Origin: Halostella salina | GTDB taxonomy: Archaea; Halobacteriota; Halobacteria; Halobacteriales; Natronoarchaeaceae | Length of the DNA stretch: 64,000 nt | Reading direction: 5' to 3' | Assembly: GCF_003675855.1 (NCBI RefSeq) | Contig: NZ_RCIH01000001.1 | Location: 248,001-312,000, forward strand | In this document: positions 54,013-62,846 of the stretch, in pieces | Layout: every line of letters begins with the position of its first letter | How positions within the stretch are numbered: position 1 is the stretch's first letter | The notes under the pieces: model-generated | Database searches by the model: none | Seen by the model: only the letters and a program-made list of their open reading frames with translations | What the model was told of the DNA's origin: nothing | Position numbers and translations under genes: made by a program

Positions 54013-54723
54013 ATGAACCGCGCAGAGAAAGCCGGCCTCCAGTTGCAGGCCGTCTCGGTGTTGCGGATGCTGAAGGAGTCGCGGACGTACGACGAACTCG
54101 CCGACCTGACGGACCTCCCGGCGGGCGACCTCAACCGGTACGTGAACGGGCACGTGCTGCCGAGCGCCGAGCGCGCCCGCGAGGTGGTCGACGGCGTGGG
54201 CCGCGAGGCGCTGTCCCGCGAACTGGAGGAGCGCGTCCGCGTCGACGAGGAGGGGTACGTCGACAACTCCGGCGTCGTGTTCGACCAGTCGTTTCTCGAC
54301 CTCATCGCGCCCGTCGCGGCCGGCGCGTTCGACTTCGAGCGCCCGGACGTGGTGTTGACCGCGGCGACCGACGGCATCACGCTCGCCGCGGCGATGGCGA
54401 GCTACTTCGGCGCGCGCTCGGCGTACGCCAAGAAGTCCAAGGAGACGGCCGTCGAGGAGTTCATCGAGTCGCGCCAGCGCCTCCAGTCCGGCATCGAACT
54501 CACCTACTACCTCCCGGCGTCGGCCATCGAACCCGGCGAGACGGTGCTGGTCGTCGACGACCTCATCCGCTCCGGCGAGACCCAGGAGCTGCTGCTCGAC
54601 ATCGCCACCAGCGCCGACGCCGATGTCTGTGGCGTCTTCGCGCTCATCGCCGTCGGCGACGAAGGCGTCGCCCGCGCCCGCGACCGAACCGACGCGCCGG
54701 TCGGCGCGCTAACGCAGTATTAG
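54013..54723 (+). CDS. gfcR: GfcR-type sugar-catabolism regulator (PRTase-like)
   Basis: A 236-residue protein. N-terminal helix-turn-helix (about residues 1-65; TYDELADLTDLPAGDLNRYVNGHVLP) is fused to an orotate-phosphoribosyltransferase-like domain (about 80-236) with the PRPP-binding motif VLVVDDLIRSGETQE near residue 180. In Haloferax, GfcR activates glucose and fructose catabolism genes and is thought to sense a sugar-phosphate metabolite. Often misannotated as PyrE; the true pyrE is at 50655. Confidence 0.88.
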   Translation: MNRAEKAGLQLQAVSVLRMLKESRTYDELADLTDLPAGDLNRYVNGHVLPSAERAREVVDGVGREALSRELEERVRVDEEGYVDNSGVVFDQSFLDLIAPVAAGAFDFERPDVVLTAATDGITLAAAMASYFGARSAYAKKSKETAVEEFIESRQRLQSGIELTYYLPASAIEPGETVLVVDDLIRSGETQELLLDIATSADADVCGVFALIAVGDEGVARARDRTDAPVGALTQY

Positions 54724-56636
54724 GGCTGTCTGCTGCCTAACTTCGCCCGCGTCGCCCGGATCCGTTCTGTCACCGCACCGTCCTCGTCGACGCGCTCGGC
54801 CAGCGACGCCGTCGCGTTGAGCAGCCACTCGGCCCGCTCGGCGGTGCGGCGAACGTCGCCCGGGCCGACGCCGTAGCGCTCGGCGAGGTCGGCGGCGTCC
54901 GTTCCCCGGACCCAGTCGTCGAGCATCCGGGCGGTTTTCAGCGACGCGAGCCACGTCTGGAAGTCGCCGTCGAACTCCCGGACGGGCTTTGCGAGTTCGT
55001 CGGCGTGGTCCATCGCGAACTTCGTGAGGCGACCGGCCTCGCTGTTGCGGACGTAGGAGCCGCGCATGTCCGGCGTGTCACAGACGAGTTCGAGGACCGT
55101 CAGCGACGTGACCCGGTCCATGGTCGTCGCCCGCTCGATGGCCGCGAGCACGTCCGCACCGGTCAGCGGGTCGACGTACACCCGCGAGACGAGTTCGCCC
55201 AGATCCGTCGCCGCAAGCGACGCGCCGTCGTCGACCATCCCGTTGTCGTCGAGGTACGCGAGCGCGTCGTCGACGGCGTCCGACAGGTCCGCGTCCGGCC
55301 CCTGGTGGGCGTAGAACGTCGAGTCGAGCACGTCCAGCAGGTCCTCGCGCGACCGGGCGAACCCGCTGGCGACGGTCGCCAGAACGTGCGTCCGGAGCGC
55401 CTCCTCGCGGGCCAGTTTCGACGTGACCGCCTCTGGGTCCGCGCCGACGTAGCGCTCCCGGAGGTCGGCGGCGGCGTCCTCGTCGCCCACCAGCACCGCC
55501 TCGCCGTAGGGGTCGAGTCCGGGCCGCCCGGCCCGGCCGAACATCTGGTGGACCTCAAGCACCGGGAGCGGCTGGACGCCGTCGTCCGTATAGCGGACGG
55601 TGTCCCGCACCACGACGCGCCGCGCGGGCACGTTCACGCCCGCCGCGAGCGTCGGCGTCGCGACGATCACCGACAGCGCGCGGTCCCGGAAGGCGGCCTC
55701 GACGGCCGTGCGGTGGTCCGAGCGCAGGCCGGCGTGGTGGAAGGCGACGCCGTCCTCGGCGCGGTCCGCCAGGTCCGTCCCGGTGCCGGTGGTCGCCGTC
55801 TCGCGGAGGTCGGCGGCGGCGTCCCCGCCCGGCGGCTCCGGGACGACCCCCGCGTCGGTCAGGTCGCGGGCGAGTTCCTGCGTCCCCTGCCGGGAGTTGA
55901 CGAACACGAGACACTGGCCGCCCTCGGCGATTGCGTCCCGGACGAGCGCGACCGTCGGCGCGTCGCCCTCGGTCGGCAAGGGCCGGTCGTCGCCGTCCTC
56001 GAACGCGATCGCGCCGTCGGCGTACACGCCCGCCCGGAGGTCGACGGGCCGCCACGTCGAAGTGACGAGTTCGGCGTCCAGCCAGTCGGCGACGGCGTCC
56101 GCGTTGGCGACGGTCGCGGAGAGGCCGACCACCTGCAGGCCGGCGGTGAGCCGCTGGAGCTTCGCGATCGTCACCTCCAGCGTCGGGCCGCGGTCGACCG
56201 AGTCGAGCAGGTGGATCTCGTCTATCACCGCACAGCCGACGTTCTCGACCCACGAGGCCCCGTTGCGGATCGCCGAGTCGACCTTCTCGCTCGTGGCGAC
56301 GACCACGTCGTGTTCCCCGAGCTCCTCGTCCGGGGTGTCGAAGTCGCCGGTGGCGATGCCGACGCTCACGCCGGGCAGGTCCGCGAACGTCTCGTACTTC
56401 TCGGTCGCCAGCGCCCGGAGCGGGACGATGAAGAGGGCGGTCCCCTCGGCCGTGAGCATCGCCAGCTGCGCGACGAACGTCTTCCCGCTGGCGGTCGGCA
56501 CCGCGGCGACGACGGACTCGCCGTCGGCGACCCCCGCCTCGACCGCGGCGGCCTGGGGCGGGTACAGCTCCTCGATGCCCTGCTCGCGGTAGTGCTCGAC
56601 GAACTCGGGGTCGAGCGGGAGGTCGCCAACCTGCAT
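54720..56636 (-). CDS. Hel308-like SF2 DNA helicase
   Basis: A 638-residue superfamily 2 helicase. Motif I VPTASGKT (about residues 45-52), motif II DEIH (about 138-141), motif VI QMFGRAGRPG (about 370) and a C-terminal helical region ending with a short helix-hairpin-like segment. Similar to Hel308/Ski2-type helicases that act on stalled forks, but shorter than full Hel308 (about 700-800). The ATG at 56636 is chosen because a TATA box lies 26-33 bp upstream. Stop overlaps that of gfcR (TTAG). Confidence 0.82.
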   Translation of the reverse strand: MQVGDLPLDPEFVEHYREQGIEELYPPQAAAVEAGVADGESVVAAVPTASGKTFVAQLAMLTAEGTALFIVPLRALATEKYETFADLPGVSVGIATGDFDTPDEELGEHDVVVATSEKVDSAIRNGASWVENVGCAVIDEIHLLDSVDRGPTLEVTIAKLQRLTAGLQVVGLSATVANADAVADWLDAELVTSTWRPVDLRAGVYADGAIAFEDGDDRPLPTEGDAPTVALVRDAIAEGGQCLVFVNSRQGTQELARDLTDAGVVPEPPGGDAAADLRETATTGTGTDLADRAEDGVAFHHAGLRSDHRTAVEAAFRDRALSVIVATPTLAAGVNVPARRVVVRDTVRYTDDGVQPLPVLEVHQMFGRAGRPGLDPYGEAVLVGDEDAAADLRERYVGADPEAVTSKLAREEALRTHVLATVASGFARSREDLLDVLDSTFYAHQGPDADLSDAVDDALAYLDDNGMVDDGASLAATDLGELVSRVYVDPLTGADVLAAIERATTMDRVTSLTVLELVCDTPDMRGSYVRNSEAGRLTKFAMDHADELAKPVREFDGDFQTWLASLKTARMLDDWVRGTDAADLAERYGVGPGDVRRTAERAEWLLNATASLAERVDEDGAVTERIRATRAKLGSRQP

Positions 56637-56661
56637 TCGTCCACCGTTCGGGCGGCTCGAC

Positions 56662-56669
56662 ATATAAAC
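56662..56669 (-). promoter_or_regulatory. TATA box for the helicase gene
   Basis: Minus-strand GTTTATAT 26-33 bp before the ATG at 56636. Confidence 0.55.
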
Positions 56670-56730
56670 CTGCGCGCCGGCCCGACGGCACGGACCGAGG
56701 ACTGTTATATCCACGTTTGTGATTACTCTC

Positions 56731-56755
56731 CTGTGAATGCACACAGAAATACTTA
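56731..56755 (+). promoter_or_regulatory. Promoter and inverted repeat for purine permease
   Basis: TATA box AAATACTTA at 56747-56755, 31-39 bp before the ATG. It directly abuts a CTGTG-AATGCA-CACAG inverted repeat (56731-56746) that covers the BRE position, so a regulator bound there would block or assist TFB. Confidence 0.45.
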
Positions 56756-56785
56756 AGAGAAATCCGTAACGTCGCACAGACGTGC

Positions 56786-58213
56786 ATGGATCTGTCTAAG
56801 ACGCTGTCGGCGTACTTCGACCTCGACGAGCACGGCACGGACGTGGCCACGGAGGTCGTCGCCGGGGTCACGACGTTCCTGACGATGTCCTACATCATCG
56901 TGGTCAACCCCGCGGTGATGGCACAGTCGACCAACGACGCGGGCGAGGTCACGTCGCCCGGTGTCGCCATCGACGGCTACACGGAGGCCGAGGTGGTCCA
57001 GATGCTCGCCGTCGTCACGATACTGGCCTCGGCGGCGGCCATCTTCGTGATGGCGTTCTACGCCAACCGGCCGTTCGGGCAGGCTCCGGGCCTCGGCCTG
57101 AACGCCTTCTTCGCCTTCACCGTCGTCGGCGCGATGGGGATCCCCTGGCAGACGGCGCTGGCCGCCGTCGTGACCGAGGGCGTCCTGTTCATCCTGCTGA
57201 CTGCGGTCGGCGCGCGGGAGTACGTCATCCGCCTGTTCCCCGAACCCGTGAAGTTCGCAGTCGGGACCGGGATCGGCCTGTTCCTCGCGCTGATCGGGCT
57301 GGAGGCGATGCACGTCGTCGTCGGCGCGGACCAGGCCGGCACGATCCTCGCGCTCGGCGACCTCGCCGCGGACCCGGTCGCCGTGCTGTCGGTCGTCGGC
57401 CTCTTTGCGACGCTCGCGCTGTACGCCGCCGGGGTGCGGGGCGCGATCATCCTCGGCATCCTCGCCACGACGGTCGCGGGATGGGGGCTGACGATGGGCG
57501 GCGTGACCGCCGAGGGCGTCCTCGCCCCGGCGTCGCTGCCCGCGGCGCAGTACGACATCACGCCGCTCGCGGGCGCGTTCGTCGAAGGCTTCCGGAACGT
57601 CGAGGCGTTCACGTTCGCGCTGGTCGTGTTCACCTTCTTCTTCGTCGACTTCTTCGACACCGCCGGCACGCTCGTCGGCGTCGGGCAGGCCGGGGACTTC
57701 CTCGACGAGGACGGCAACCTGCCCGACATCGACAGGCCCCTGATGGCCGACGCGGTCGGCACCACGGTCGGCGGCATCCTCGGCACGTCGACGGTGACGA
57801 CGTACATCGAGTCCGCGACGGGCGTCGAGGAGGGCGGCCGCACCGGGCTGACCGCGCTGGTGATCGGCGTCCTCTTCCTGCTGTCGCTGGCCGTCGTCCC
57901 GCTGGCGGCCGCCATCCCGCAGTACGCCTCCCACATCGCGCTGGTCGTCGTCGCCATCATCATGCTCGGCAACGTCACCGAGGTCCAGTGGGACGACGTG
58001 ACCCACTCGGTCCCCGCGGGGATGACGATCATCGTGATGCCGCTGACGTTCTCCATCGCCTACGGCATCGCCGCCGGGATCATCAGCTACCCCGTGATCA
58101 AGGCGGCGACGGGCGAGGCCCGCGACGTGTCGCCCGGCCAGTGGGCGCTCGCGCTCGCCTTCGTCGGCTACTTCTTCGTCCGGACGAGCGGGGTCCTCAC
58201 CGGCCAGCTGTAG
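56786..58213 (+). CDS. Purine (guanine/hypoxanthine) permease, AzgA type
   Basis: A 475-residue NCS2/AzgA-type transporter with about 12-14 membrane helices. Family motifs: TEVVAGVTTFLTMSYIIVVNP (about 19-40), GQAPGLGLNAFFAFTVV (about 98-114), FFFVDFFDTAGTLVGVG (about 286-302) and STVTTYIESATGVEEGGRTGL (about 335-355). It imports purine bases, probably with protons. Adenine versus guanine/hypoxanthine/xanthine cannot be decided. Promoter carries an inverted repeat. Confidence 0.9.
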   Translation: MDLSKTLSAYFDLDEHGTDVATEVVAGVTTFLTMSYIIVVNPAVMAQSTNDAGEVTSPGVAIDGYTEAEVVQMLAVVTILASAAAIFVMAFYANRPFGQAPGLGLNAFFAFTVVGAMGIPWQTALAAVVTEGVLFILLTAVGAREYVIRLFPEPVKFAVGTGIGLFLALIGLEAMHVVVGADQAGTILALGDLAADPVAVLSVVGLFATLALYAAGVRGAIILGILATTVAGWGLTMGGVTAEGVLAPASLPAAQYDITPLAGAFVEGFRNVEAFTFALVVFTFFFVDFFDTAGTLVGVGQAGDFLDEDGNLPDIDRPLMADAVGTTVGGILGTSTVTTYIESATGVEEGGRTGLTALVIGVLFLLSLAVVPLAAAIPQYASHIALVVVAIIMLGNVTEVQWDDVTHSVPAGMTIIVMPLTFSIAYGIAAGIISYPVIKAATGEARDVSPGQWALALAFVGYFFVRTSGVLTGQL

Positions 58214-58297
58214 CCGGCCGGGTGTCCTCCGCCGGGCGTGCGCTCCCGGCACACACGGTCCGGCCGCTTTTTTGTCCGGGTCACCTACGTCGGCGTG

Positions 58298-58555
58298 ATG
58301 CCGAACCTCGAACTGTACGAACTGGCGGGCTGCCCGTACTGCGCGAAAGTCAAGGACAAGCTCGACGAACTCGGGCTGGACTACGAGTCCCACATGGTGC
58401 CCAGCTCCCACAGCGAGCGCACCGAAGTCGAGCAGGTGAGCGGTCAGACCGGCGTCCCGGTGCTGGTCGACTCCGACCACGGCGTCGAGGGGATGCCCGA
58501 GAGCGACGACATCGTGGAGTACCTCGAAGAGACGTACGGCGACGGCGCGGCGTAG
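58298..58555 (+). CDS. Glutaredoxin-like protein
   Basis: An 85-residue thioredoxin-fold protein with the redox motif CPYC (residues 12-15), cis-proline region TGVPVLVD (about 51-58) and a helix ending DDIVEYLEETYG. Likely uses gamma-glutamylcysteine or a small thiol, since haloarchaea lack glutathione. The ATG at 58298 is chosen by homology (MPNLELYELAGCPYC). A CTTTTTTGT box lies about 30 bp upstream. Confidence 0.88.
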   Translation: MPNLELYELAGCPYCAKVKDKLDELGLDYESHMVPSSHSERTEVEQVSGQTGVPVLVDSDHGVEGMPESDDIVEYLEETYGDGAA

Positions 58556-58672
58556 ACGGACGAACGCGGTTTCGCCGACTCGTTCGCCGTTTCGTCCCGG
58601 CCGGTCGTAGCCGCTGGACCGGCCCGGTTCGGAGAGGAAACGTTTCCGGGCTGGCGGACGACGACCGCACGA

Positions 58673-59029
58673 ATGTCGCTCGACAGGCCCCTCCCGCTCG
58701 CCGTCGCGTTCGGACTGCTCGTCGGCGCGTTCGTCAACTGGTTCCTCCTCACGCACTGGTTCCCGGCGCTCGGCGTCGCGGCCATCTACGCCGGCGCGGC
58801 GTACTTCTACCTCGCGTTCGATCTCTCCCTGCTCGGGACGCAGGTCGAGTTCGCCGAGCGCCGGGACAGGGTCGGCTACGCTGTCGGGCTGTTCGGGCTG
58901 AGCGTGAGTCCGCTGGCCATCGGCGAGTACGCCGGCCTGGGGGAGTCGACGGTGTACGGGCTGGTCGTCTGGGTCATGGGCGTGATCGCCTTCCTCCTCT
59001 TGTCGACAGCGGCGGCACACGGGGAGTAG
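58673..59029 (+). CDS. Small integral membrane protein
   Basis: A 118-residue protein with three or four membrane helices (about residues 9-29, 33-52, 65-84 and 91-112). The short loop between helices 2 and 3 contains GTQVEFAERRDR. No family recognised. Located between glutaredoxin and uspA genes on the same strand with gaps of over 100 bp, so likely an independent unit. Confidence 0.65.
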   Translation: MSLDRPLPLAVAFGLLVGAFVNWFLLTHWFPALGVAAIYAGAAYFYLAFDLSLLGTQVEFAERRDRVGYAVGLFGLSVSPLAIGEYAGLGESTVYGLVVWVMGVIAFLLLSTAAAHGE

Positions 59030-59139
59030 CGAGGGGATCCGCGGACGCCGGGTCGTCGATCCGTCACGAACTCTTCGAACCGGTCCCTGTCCCTTGCGGC
59101 AGGAGCGGATACATACCGGTCCGCGACGAACGTGATGGT

Positions 59140-59571
59140 ATGGAACCGTCGCACGTCCTCGTCCCGCTGGACGGCTCGCCGCTCGCGGACGACGCGCTGG
59201 CCCACGCGCTCGCGGTCCACGACTGCCGGGTCACCGTGCTGAACGTCGTCACGCCGCCGGACGCCGGGATGAGCGAGGGCGGCGTGCTGGAGGCCGGTGC
59301 GGAGCGTCGCGAGGCGGCCACGGAGCGCGCCGAGCGCCTCGTCGAGCGTGCCCGAAACCGCGCCGAGGCGGCGGACCGGTCCGTCGAGACGGCCGTCGAG
59401 TCGGGCGATCCCGCGGACGTCGTCGTGGCGTACGCCGAGGACCACGGGGTCGACCACATCGTCATGGGGAGCCACGGCGGCGAGCGCAGCGACCTCGCCC
59501 GGCGGCTGCTCGGGACGGTCGCGACGGCCGTCGTGAGCGAGGCCCCCGTCACCGTCACTGTCGTCCGCTAG
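59140..59571 (+). CDS. Universal stress protein UspA, single domain
   Basis: A 143-residue UspA-fold protein. VLVPLDGSPLADDAL at the N-terminus and the ATP-binding-type motif GSHGG(x9)LGTVATAVVSEAPVTVTVV at about residues 112-142 (GxHGx8-9GxV/S form). Nucleotide-binding stress protein of unknown specific role. Its stop shares CTAG with the converging transporter gene. Confidence 0.9.
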   Translation: MEPSHVLVPLDGSPLADDALAHALAVHDCRVTVLNVVTPPDAGMSEGGVLEAGAERREAATERAERLVERARNRAEAADRSVETAVESGDPADVVVAYAEDHGVDHIVMGSHGGERSDLARRLLGTVATAVVSEAPVTVTVVR

Positions 59572-60764
59572 CCGCCCAGTACGGCCGCGAAGACGCGGTA
59601 CAGCGCGAAGCCGACCGCCGTCGAGGAGACGAGCGTGATCAGCCAGAACGCGACGGTCCAGCCGATCTTCGACCGCGAGACGCCCGCGGAGCCGCCGGCC
59701 AGCCCGCCGCCGATCACCCCCGAGATGATGATGTTGTTGAAGGAGATGGGGATGCCGAGTGCGATGGCAAGCTGGGCGATGACGAAGCCCGGGACGAGCG
59801 CGGCGATCGAGCGCCGCAGGCCCAGTTGCGCGTACTCCCGCGAGGTCGCCTGCAGCAGCCGCGGCGCGCCCATCCACGCCCCGGCGAGGATGCCGGTGGC
59901 ACCGAGCGCCAGCAGGGCGACCCCTGGCAGGCCGAGCTGGTCCCGCGCGAGCGTCTCCAGCGGGCCCGTGGCGAGCCCGACCTGGCTGCCGCCGCTGGAG
60001 AAGGCGACGACGCTCCCGAGCGCGAGCAGGAACCACCGGATCCCGGCGTCGACCGACGCGCGCATCCGGCGGCGGATGACCGCGTAGCCAAGCACGGCGA
60101 ACGCGACCGTCGTGGCCGCCTCGGCGACCGGGACGCCGCCGGCGGTCGGCGCGCCGACGAGTCGGGCGAAAAAGCCCGCGAGGGTTCCCTGCGGGCCGGG
60201 CGACGGGATCACCCCCAGCGAGACGTTCGCCAGGATGCCGGCGACGACGCCGGCGAGCAGGGGGACGCCCACCGTGTCCGGCACGTCGTCGCGGCGGAGG
60301 AGCTTCGCCGTCAGGTAGGCGATGCCGCCGGACATGAACGGGACGGCCAGCCAGAACGCCCCGAGGCGGCGGTACGTGTCCCATGCCGGGCTCCCGCCCA
60401 GCGACAGGCCGACGCCGACGACCGCGCCGGAGGTGGCGAACGCCGCCGGAATCGGGTAGCCGGAGTAGACGCCGACGGTCATGAACACCGCGGCGGTGAG
60501 CAGTCCGGCCGAGGCGGCCAGCGGCGAGAGCGTCACGCCGTCGATCAGCCCGGTCCCGACCGTCTCGGAGATGCTCCCGCCCTGGGTGAGCGCGCCGAGC
60601 GCGGCGAACACGCCGATGAGGAAGGCGGCCCGCATCGTCGGGATGGCGTTCGCCCCGACCGCCGGGGCAAAGGGCGGCGAGTTGCTGTTCGCGCCCAGCG
60701 ACCACGCCATGAACAGCCCCGCGAGCGCGGCGAGCCCGACCAGCGCGGGAAACGCCGCGCTCAT
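59568..60764 (-). CDS. PiT-family anion transporter 2
   Basis: A 398-residue membrane protein with ten or more helices and the PiT two-repeat layout. Repeat 1 motif is WSLGANSNSPPFAPAVGANAI and repeat 2 is FSSGGSQVGLATGP. The Asp of the GANDxA phosphate signature is absent from both, as in the paralogue at 41746. Its start is fused to the stop of an upstream two-domain UspA gene (TGATG), so the pair is co-transcribed and the UspA protein probably regulates it. Substrate unproven. Confidence 0.78.
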   Translation of the reverse strand: MSAAFPALVGLAALAGLFMAWSLGANSNSPPFAPAVGANAIPTMRAAFLIGVFAALGALTQGGSISETVGTGLIDGVTLSPLAASAGLLTAAVFMTVGVYSGYPIPAAFATSGAVVGVGLSLGGSPAWDTYRRLGAFWLAVPFMSGGIAYLTAKLLRRDDVPDTVGVPLLAGVVAGILANVSLGVIPSPGPQGTLAGFFARLVGAPTAGGVPVAEAATTVAFAVLGYAVIRRRMRASVDAGIRWFLLALGSVVAFSSGGSQVGLATGPLETLARDQLGLPGVALLALGATGILAGAWMGAPRLLQATSREYAQLGLRRSIAALVPGFVIAQLAIALGIPISFNNIIISGVIGGGLAGGSAGVSRSKIGWTVAFWLITLVSSTAVGFALYRVFAAVLGG

Positions 60765-61645
60765 CAGCCCCTCCGGAACCCGGCGACCAGCCCCCGAAGC
60801 CCGGTCCGTGCGGCCTCCGAGGCGCGGGCGATCAGCACGGTCTGCCCGCTCCGCTCGGCGACTTCCCGGGGGATCGACCCGACCAGCCGCGCCTGCAGCG
60901 TTCCGCGCCTCGTCGCCCCGAAGACGACGAGGTCGTGCTCGTCCGCCGCCGTCACCAGCGCATCCGTCGCGTCGTCAGCCTCGCGGACGGCGGCCGTCAC
61001 CTCGACCGACGGCCCGGGCGCGGCCTCGACCGCGGCGCGACCGCCGGCGGCCCACTCCGCGGCGGCGTCGCTCCCGTCCTCCGGCGTCGCGACGGCAAGC
61101 GCCGTCACGCTCGCGTCGTTGGCGGCGGCGACGGCCTTCGCCATGGCCGCTGCCGGGCGGACGTGCGGGCCGCCGGCGACCGGGAGCAACACGGCGTCGA
61201 CGCCGTCGGCGATCCTTCCGATCCGCTCGACGTACACGTCACAGGCCGCCCGGCGGAGCACGGCGTCGACGCTGCTGCCGAGCACCACGCCCGAGCGCCG
61301 CCGCTCGCCGTGCCACCCCAGGACCAGCGCGGTGGGACCCAGTTCGGCGACCGCCCGGAGCAGTCCGTCCTCGGGCGACCGGGCGACGAACATCTCGGCG
61401 TCGACGGGCACGTCGTCGGGCACGACGCCGGAGGCGCGGTCGAGCATCGCCTGCCGGTCGCCGGAGTACTCCTCGATTATCGTCTCGTCGGAGAACACGC
61501 CGAAGGGGGAGTCGTGGGACTTGACGACGACGCTGACGACCCGTACGCCGCCGTCGACGACCCGGGCGAGGTCGCTCGCGGTCCGCACCAGCTGTTCGAC
61601 GTGGTCGGGGTTGCTGACCGCGACCAGCACCTCGGGGCTGTCCAT
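60764..61645 (-). CDS. Tandem UspA-domain protein coupled to transporter
   Basis: A 293-residue protein with two UspA-like domains (about residues 1-140 and 145-285). The first has LVLGWHGERRRSGVVLGSSVDAVLRRAACDVYV; the second has VVFGATRRGTLQARLVGSIPREVAERSGQTVLIAR. Such tandem Usp proteins are often linked to cation or anion transporters and may gate them in response to nucleotides. The ATG at 61645 (MDSPEVLVAVSNPDH) is chosen over a distant upstream start. A TATA-like box lies 23-32 bp upstream. Confidence 0.85.
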   Translation of the reverse strand: MDSPEVLVAVSNPDHVEQLVRTASDLARVVDGGVRVVSVVVKSHDSPFGVFSDETIIEEYSGDRQAMLDRASGVVPDDVPVDAEMFVARSPEDGLLRAVAELGPTALVLGWHGERRRSGVVLGSSVDAVLRRAACDVYVERIGRIADGVDAVLLPVAGGPHVRPAAAMAKAVAAANDASVTALAVATPEDGSDAAAEWAAGGRAAVEAAPGPSVEVTAAVREADDATDALVTAADEHDLVVFGATRRGTLQARLVGSIPREVAERSGQTVLIARASEAARTGLRGLVAGFRRG

Positions 61646-61667
61646 TACCCTAACTTCGACGTGGCGG

Positions 61668-61677
61668 TACAAAAGCT
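61668..61677 (-). promoter_or_regulatory. TATA-like box for the usp-PiT operon
   Basis: Minus-strand CTTTTGTACC 23-32 bp before the ATG at 61645. Confidence 0.4.
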
Positions 61678-61732
61678 TCGCGCGAGTGACGGGACTGAGA
61701 GCCGTCGCGGATCGCGACTGCGGCGGGCCGTC

Positions 61733-62698
61733 TCAGGCCGGTTCGCCGTCGGAGCGCTCGCGGATGAGGTCGCGCAGGGTGTCGGCGTCCCTGATGTCCT
61801 CGACCTCGTCGCGCTCGATGATCGCGGTGCCCTCGACGGAGTCGCGCTTGGCGCTGTCGACGAAGTACACCGACCGGGTCCGGGTGACGCGGCCGAGCGA
61901 CCCCATGATCCGGGCGCGCTTCTCGGCGGTGCGGGTGAACTCGGAGTGGCCCGTCAGCACCGTCTCCTCGCTCTCGTCGTCGTCCTCGCTGACGGCCTTG
62001 AACGGCGCGCGCAGCGTCGGGTGCACGTCGAAGCCGGCACGGGTCATGACGGCGACGATGCGCTCGTCGTCGGGGTCGGCTTCGGGGTCGTCGGGCGTGG
62101 GGTCGGCATCGTGGACCTCCTCGGCCCCGTCGAGGACGGAGACGGGGCTGGTCAGCGGCGCGTCGAACATCTCCTCTAACTCCATGGCGACCTCGACGGA
62201 GGCGTTCATGCCGTCCTCGTACTTCGAGACGGTGCGCCTAGAGACGCCGAGTTCGGAGGCCAGCTGGCCGAGGCTCCACCCCTTCTCCTCGCGCTCGTCG
62301 GCGAGCACGTCGCTGTCGATGTTGACGTAGAGGCCGCCGGGCGCGGCGTAGATGAGCGGCGGCACCTCCTCGACGAACAGGTTCATCGCGGTGTCCGGGC
62401 TCATCACCGGGACGCCGTGGCGGAAGTACACCACGTCCGGCTCCAGTTCCTCGTCGCGGGTGCGCAGGCCGACGACCATCGGTGTGCCGTTGAGATACGT
62501 GCCGAGCCGGCGCATCTCCGCGCCGGTCGCGCCGTCGAACGCGTCGATGTTGGCGAGGATCTTCAGCAACACGAGGTCCTCGCCGCGGCGCGCGGCGATG
62601 TCGAAGCTCTTCGGCCGGATCGCACACCGGTCGCTCACCGTGAAGCCGGCGTCCTCGAGCATGGCCGTGACGTTGCCGACCAGAGCGGACCGGGACAT
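61733..62698 (-). CDS. Archaeal HTH regulator with nuclease-like N-terminal domain
   Basis: A 321-residue protein. The N-terminal domain (about 1-120; [32 protein letters not shown]) resembles a restriction-endonuclease-like fold. A Cro/C1-type HTH (about 130-190; [24 protein letters not shown]) follows, then a C-terminal domain (about 215-321). This matches the family of putative archaeal HTH-type transcriptional regulatory proteins. Target unknown. The ATG at 62698 fits a TATA box 23-32 bp upstream. Confidence 0.85.
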   Translation of the reverse strand: MSRSALVGNVTAMLEDAGFTVSDRCAIRPKSFDIAARRGEDLVLLKILANIDAFDGATGAEMRRLGTYLNGTPMVVGLRTRDEELEPDVVYFRHGVPVMSPDTAMNLFVEEVPPLIYAAPGGLYVNIDSDVLADEREEKGWSLGQLASELGVSRRTVSKYEDGMNASVEVAMELEEMFDAPLTSPVSVLDGAEEVHDADPTPDDPEADPDDERIVAVMTRAGFDVHPTLRAPFKAVSEDDDESEETVLTGHSEFTRTAEKRARIMGSLGRVTRTRSVYFVDSAKRDSVEGTAIIERDEVEDIRDADTLRDLIRERSDGEPA

Positions 62699-62720
62699 AC
62701 CCGTACGTAAGCGATTCATC

Positions 62721-62730
62721 GCATATAGGC
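62721..62730 (-). promoter_or_regulatory. TATA box for the HTH regulator at 62698
   Basis: Minus-strand GCCTATATGC 23-32 bp before the ATG. Confidence 0.55.
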
Positions 62731-62846
62731 GTTGTGCCGAAGCGATCCCGGCCACTGCGGGCGATTTTCGGCTCACGAGCCGACAGTTACTTGTGCTCTC
62801 GGCGGACCCGAAAGCGGTTACACCGCCCCCGCCGTACCTGTCCGCG

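Noticed and set aside
54013-54723. Second orotate phosphoribosyltransferase (pyrE2)
   Set aside because: The PRTase-like domain carries an N-terminal helix-turn-helix, and the GfcR architecture fits better; the true pyrE is at 50655.
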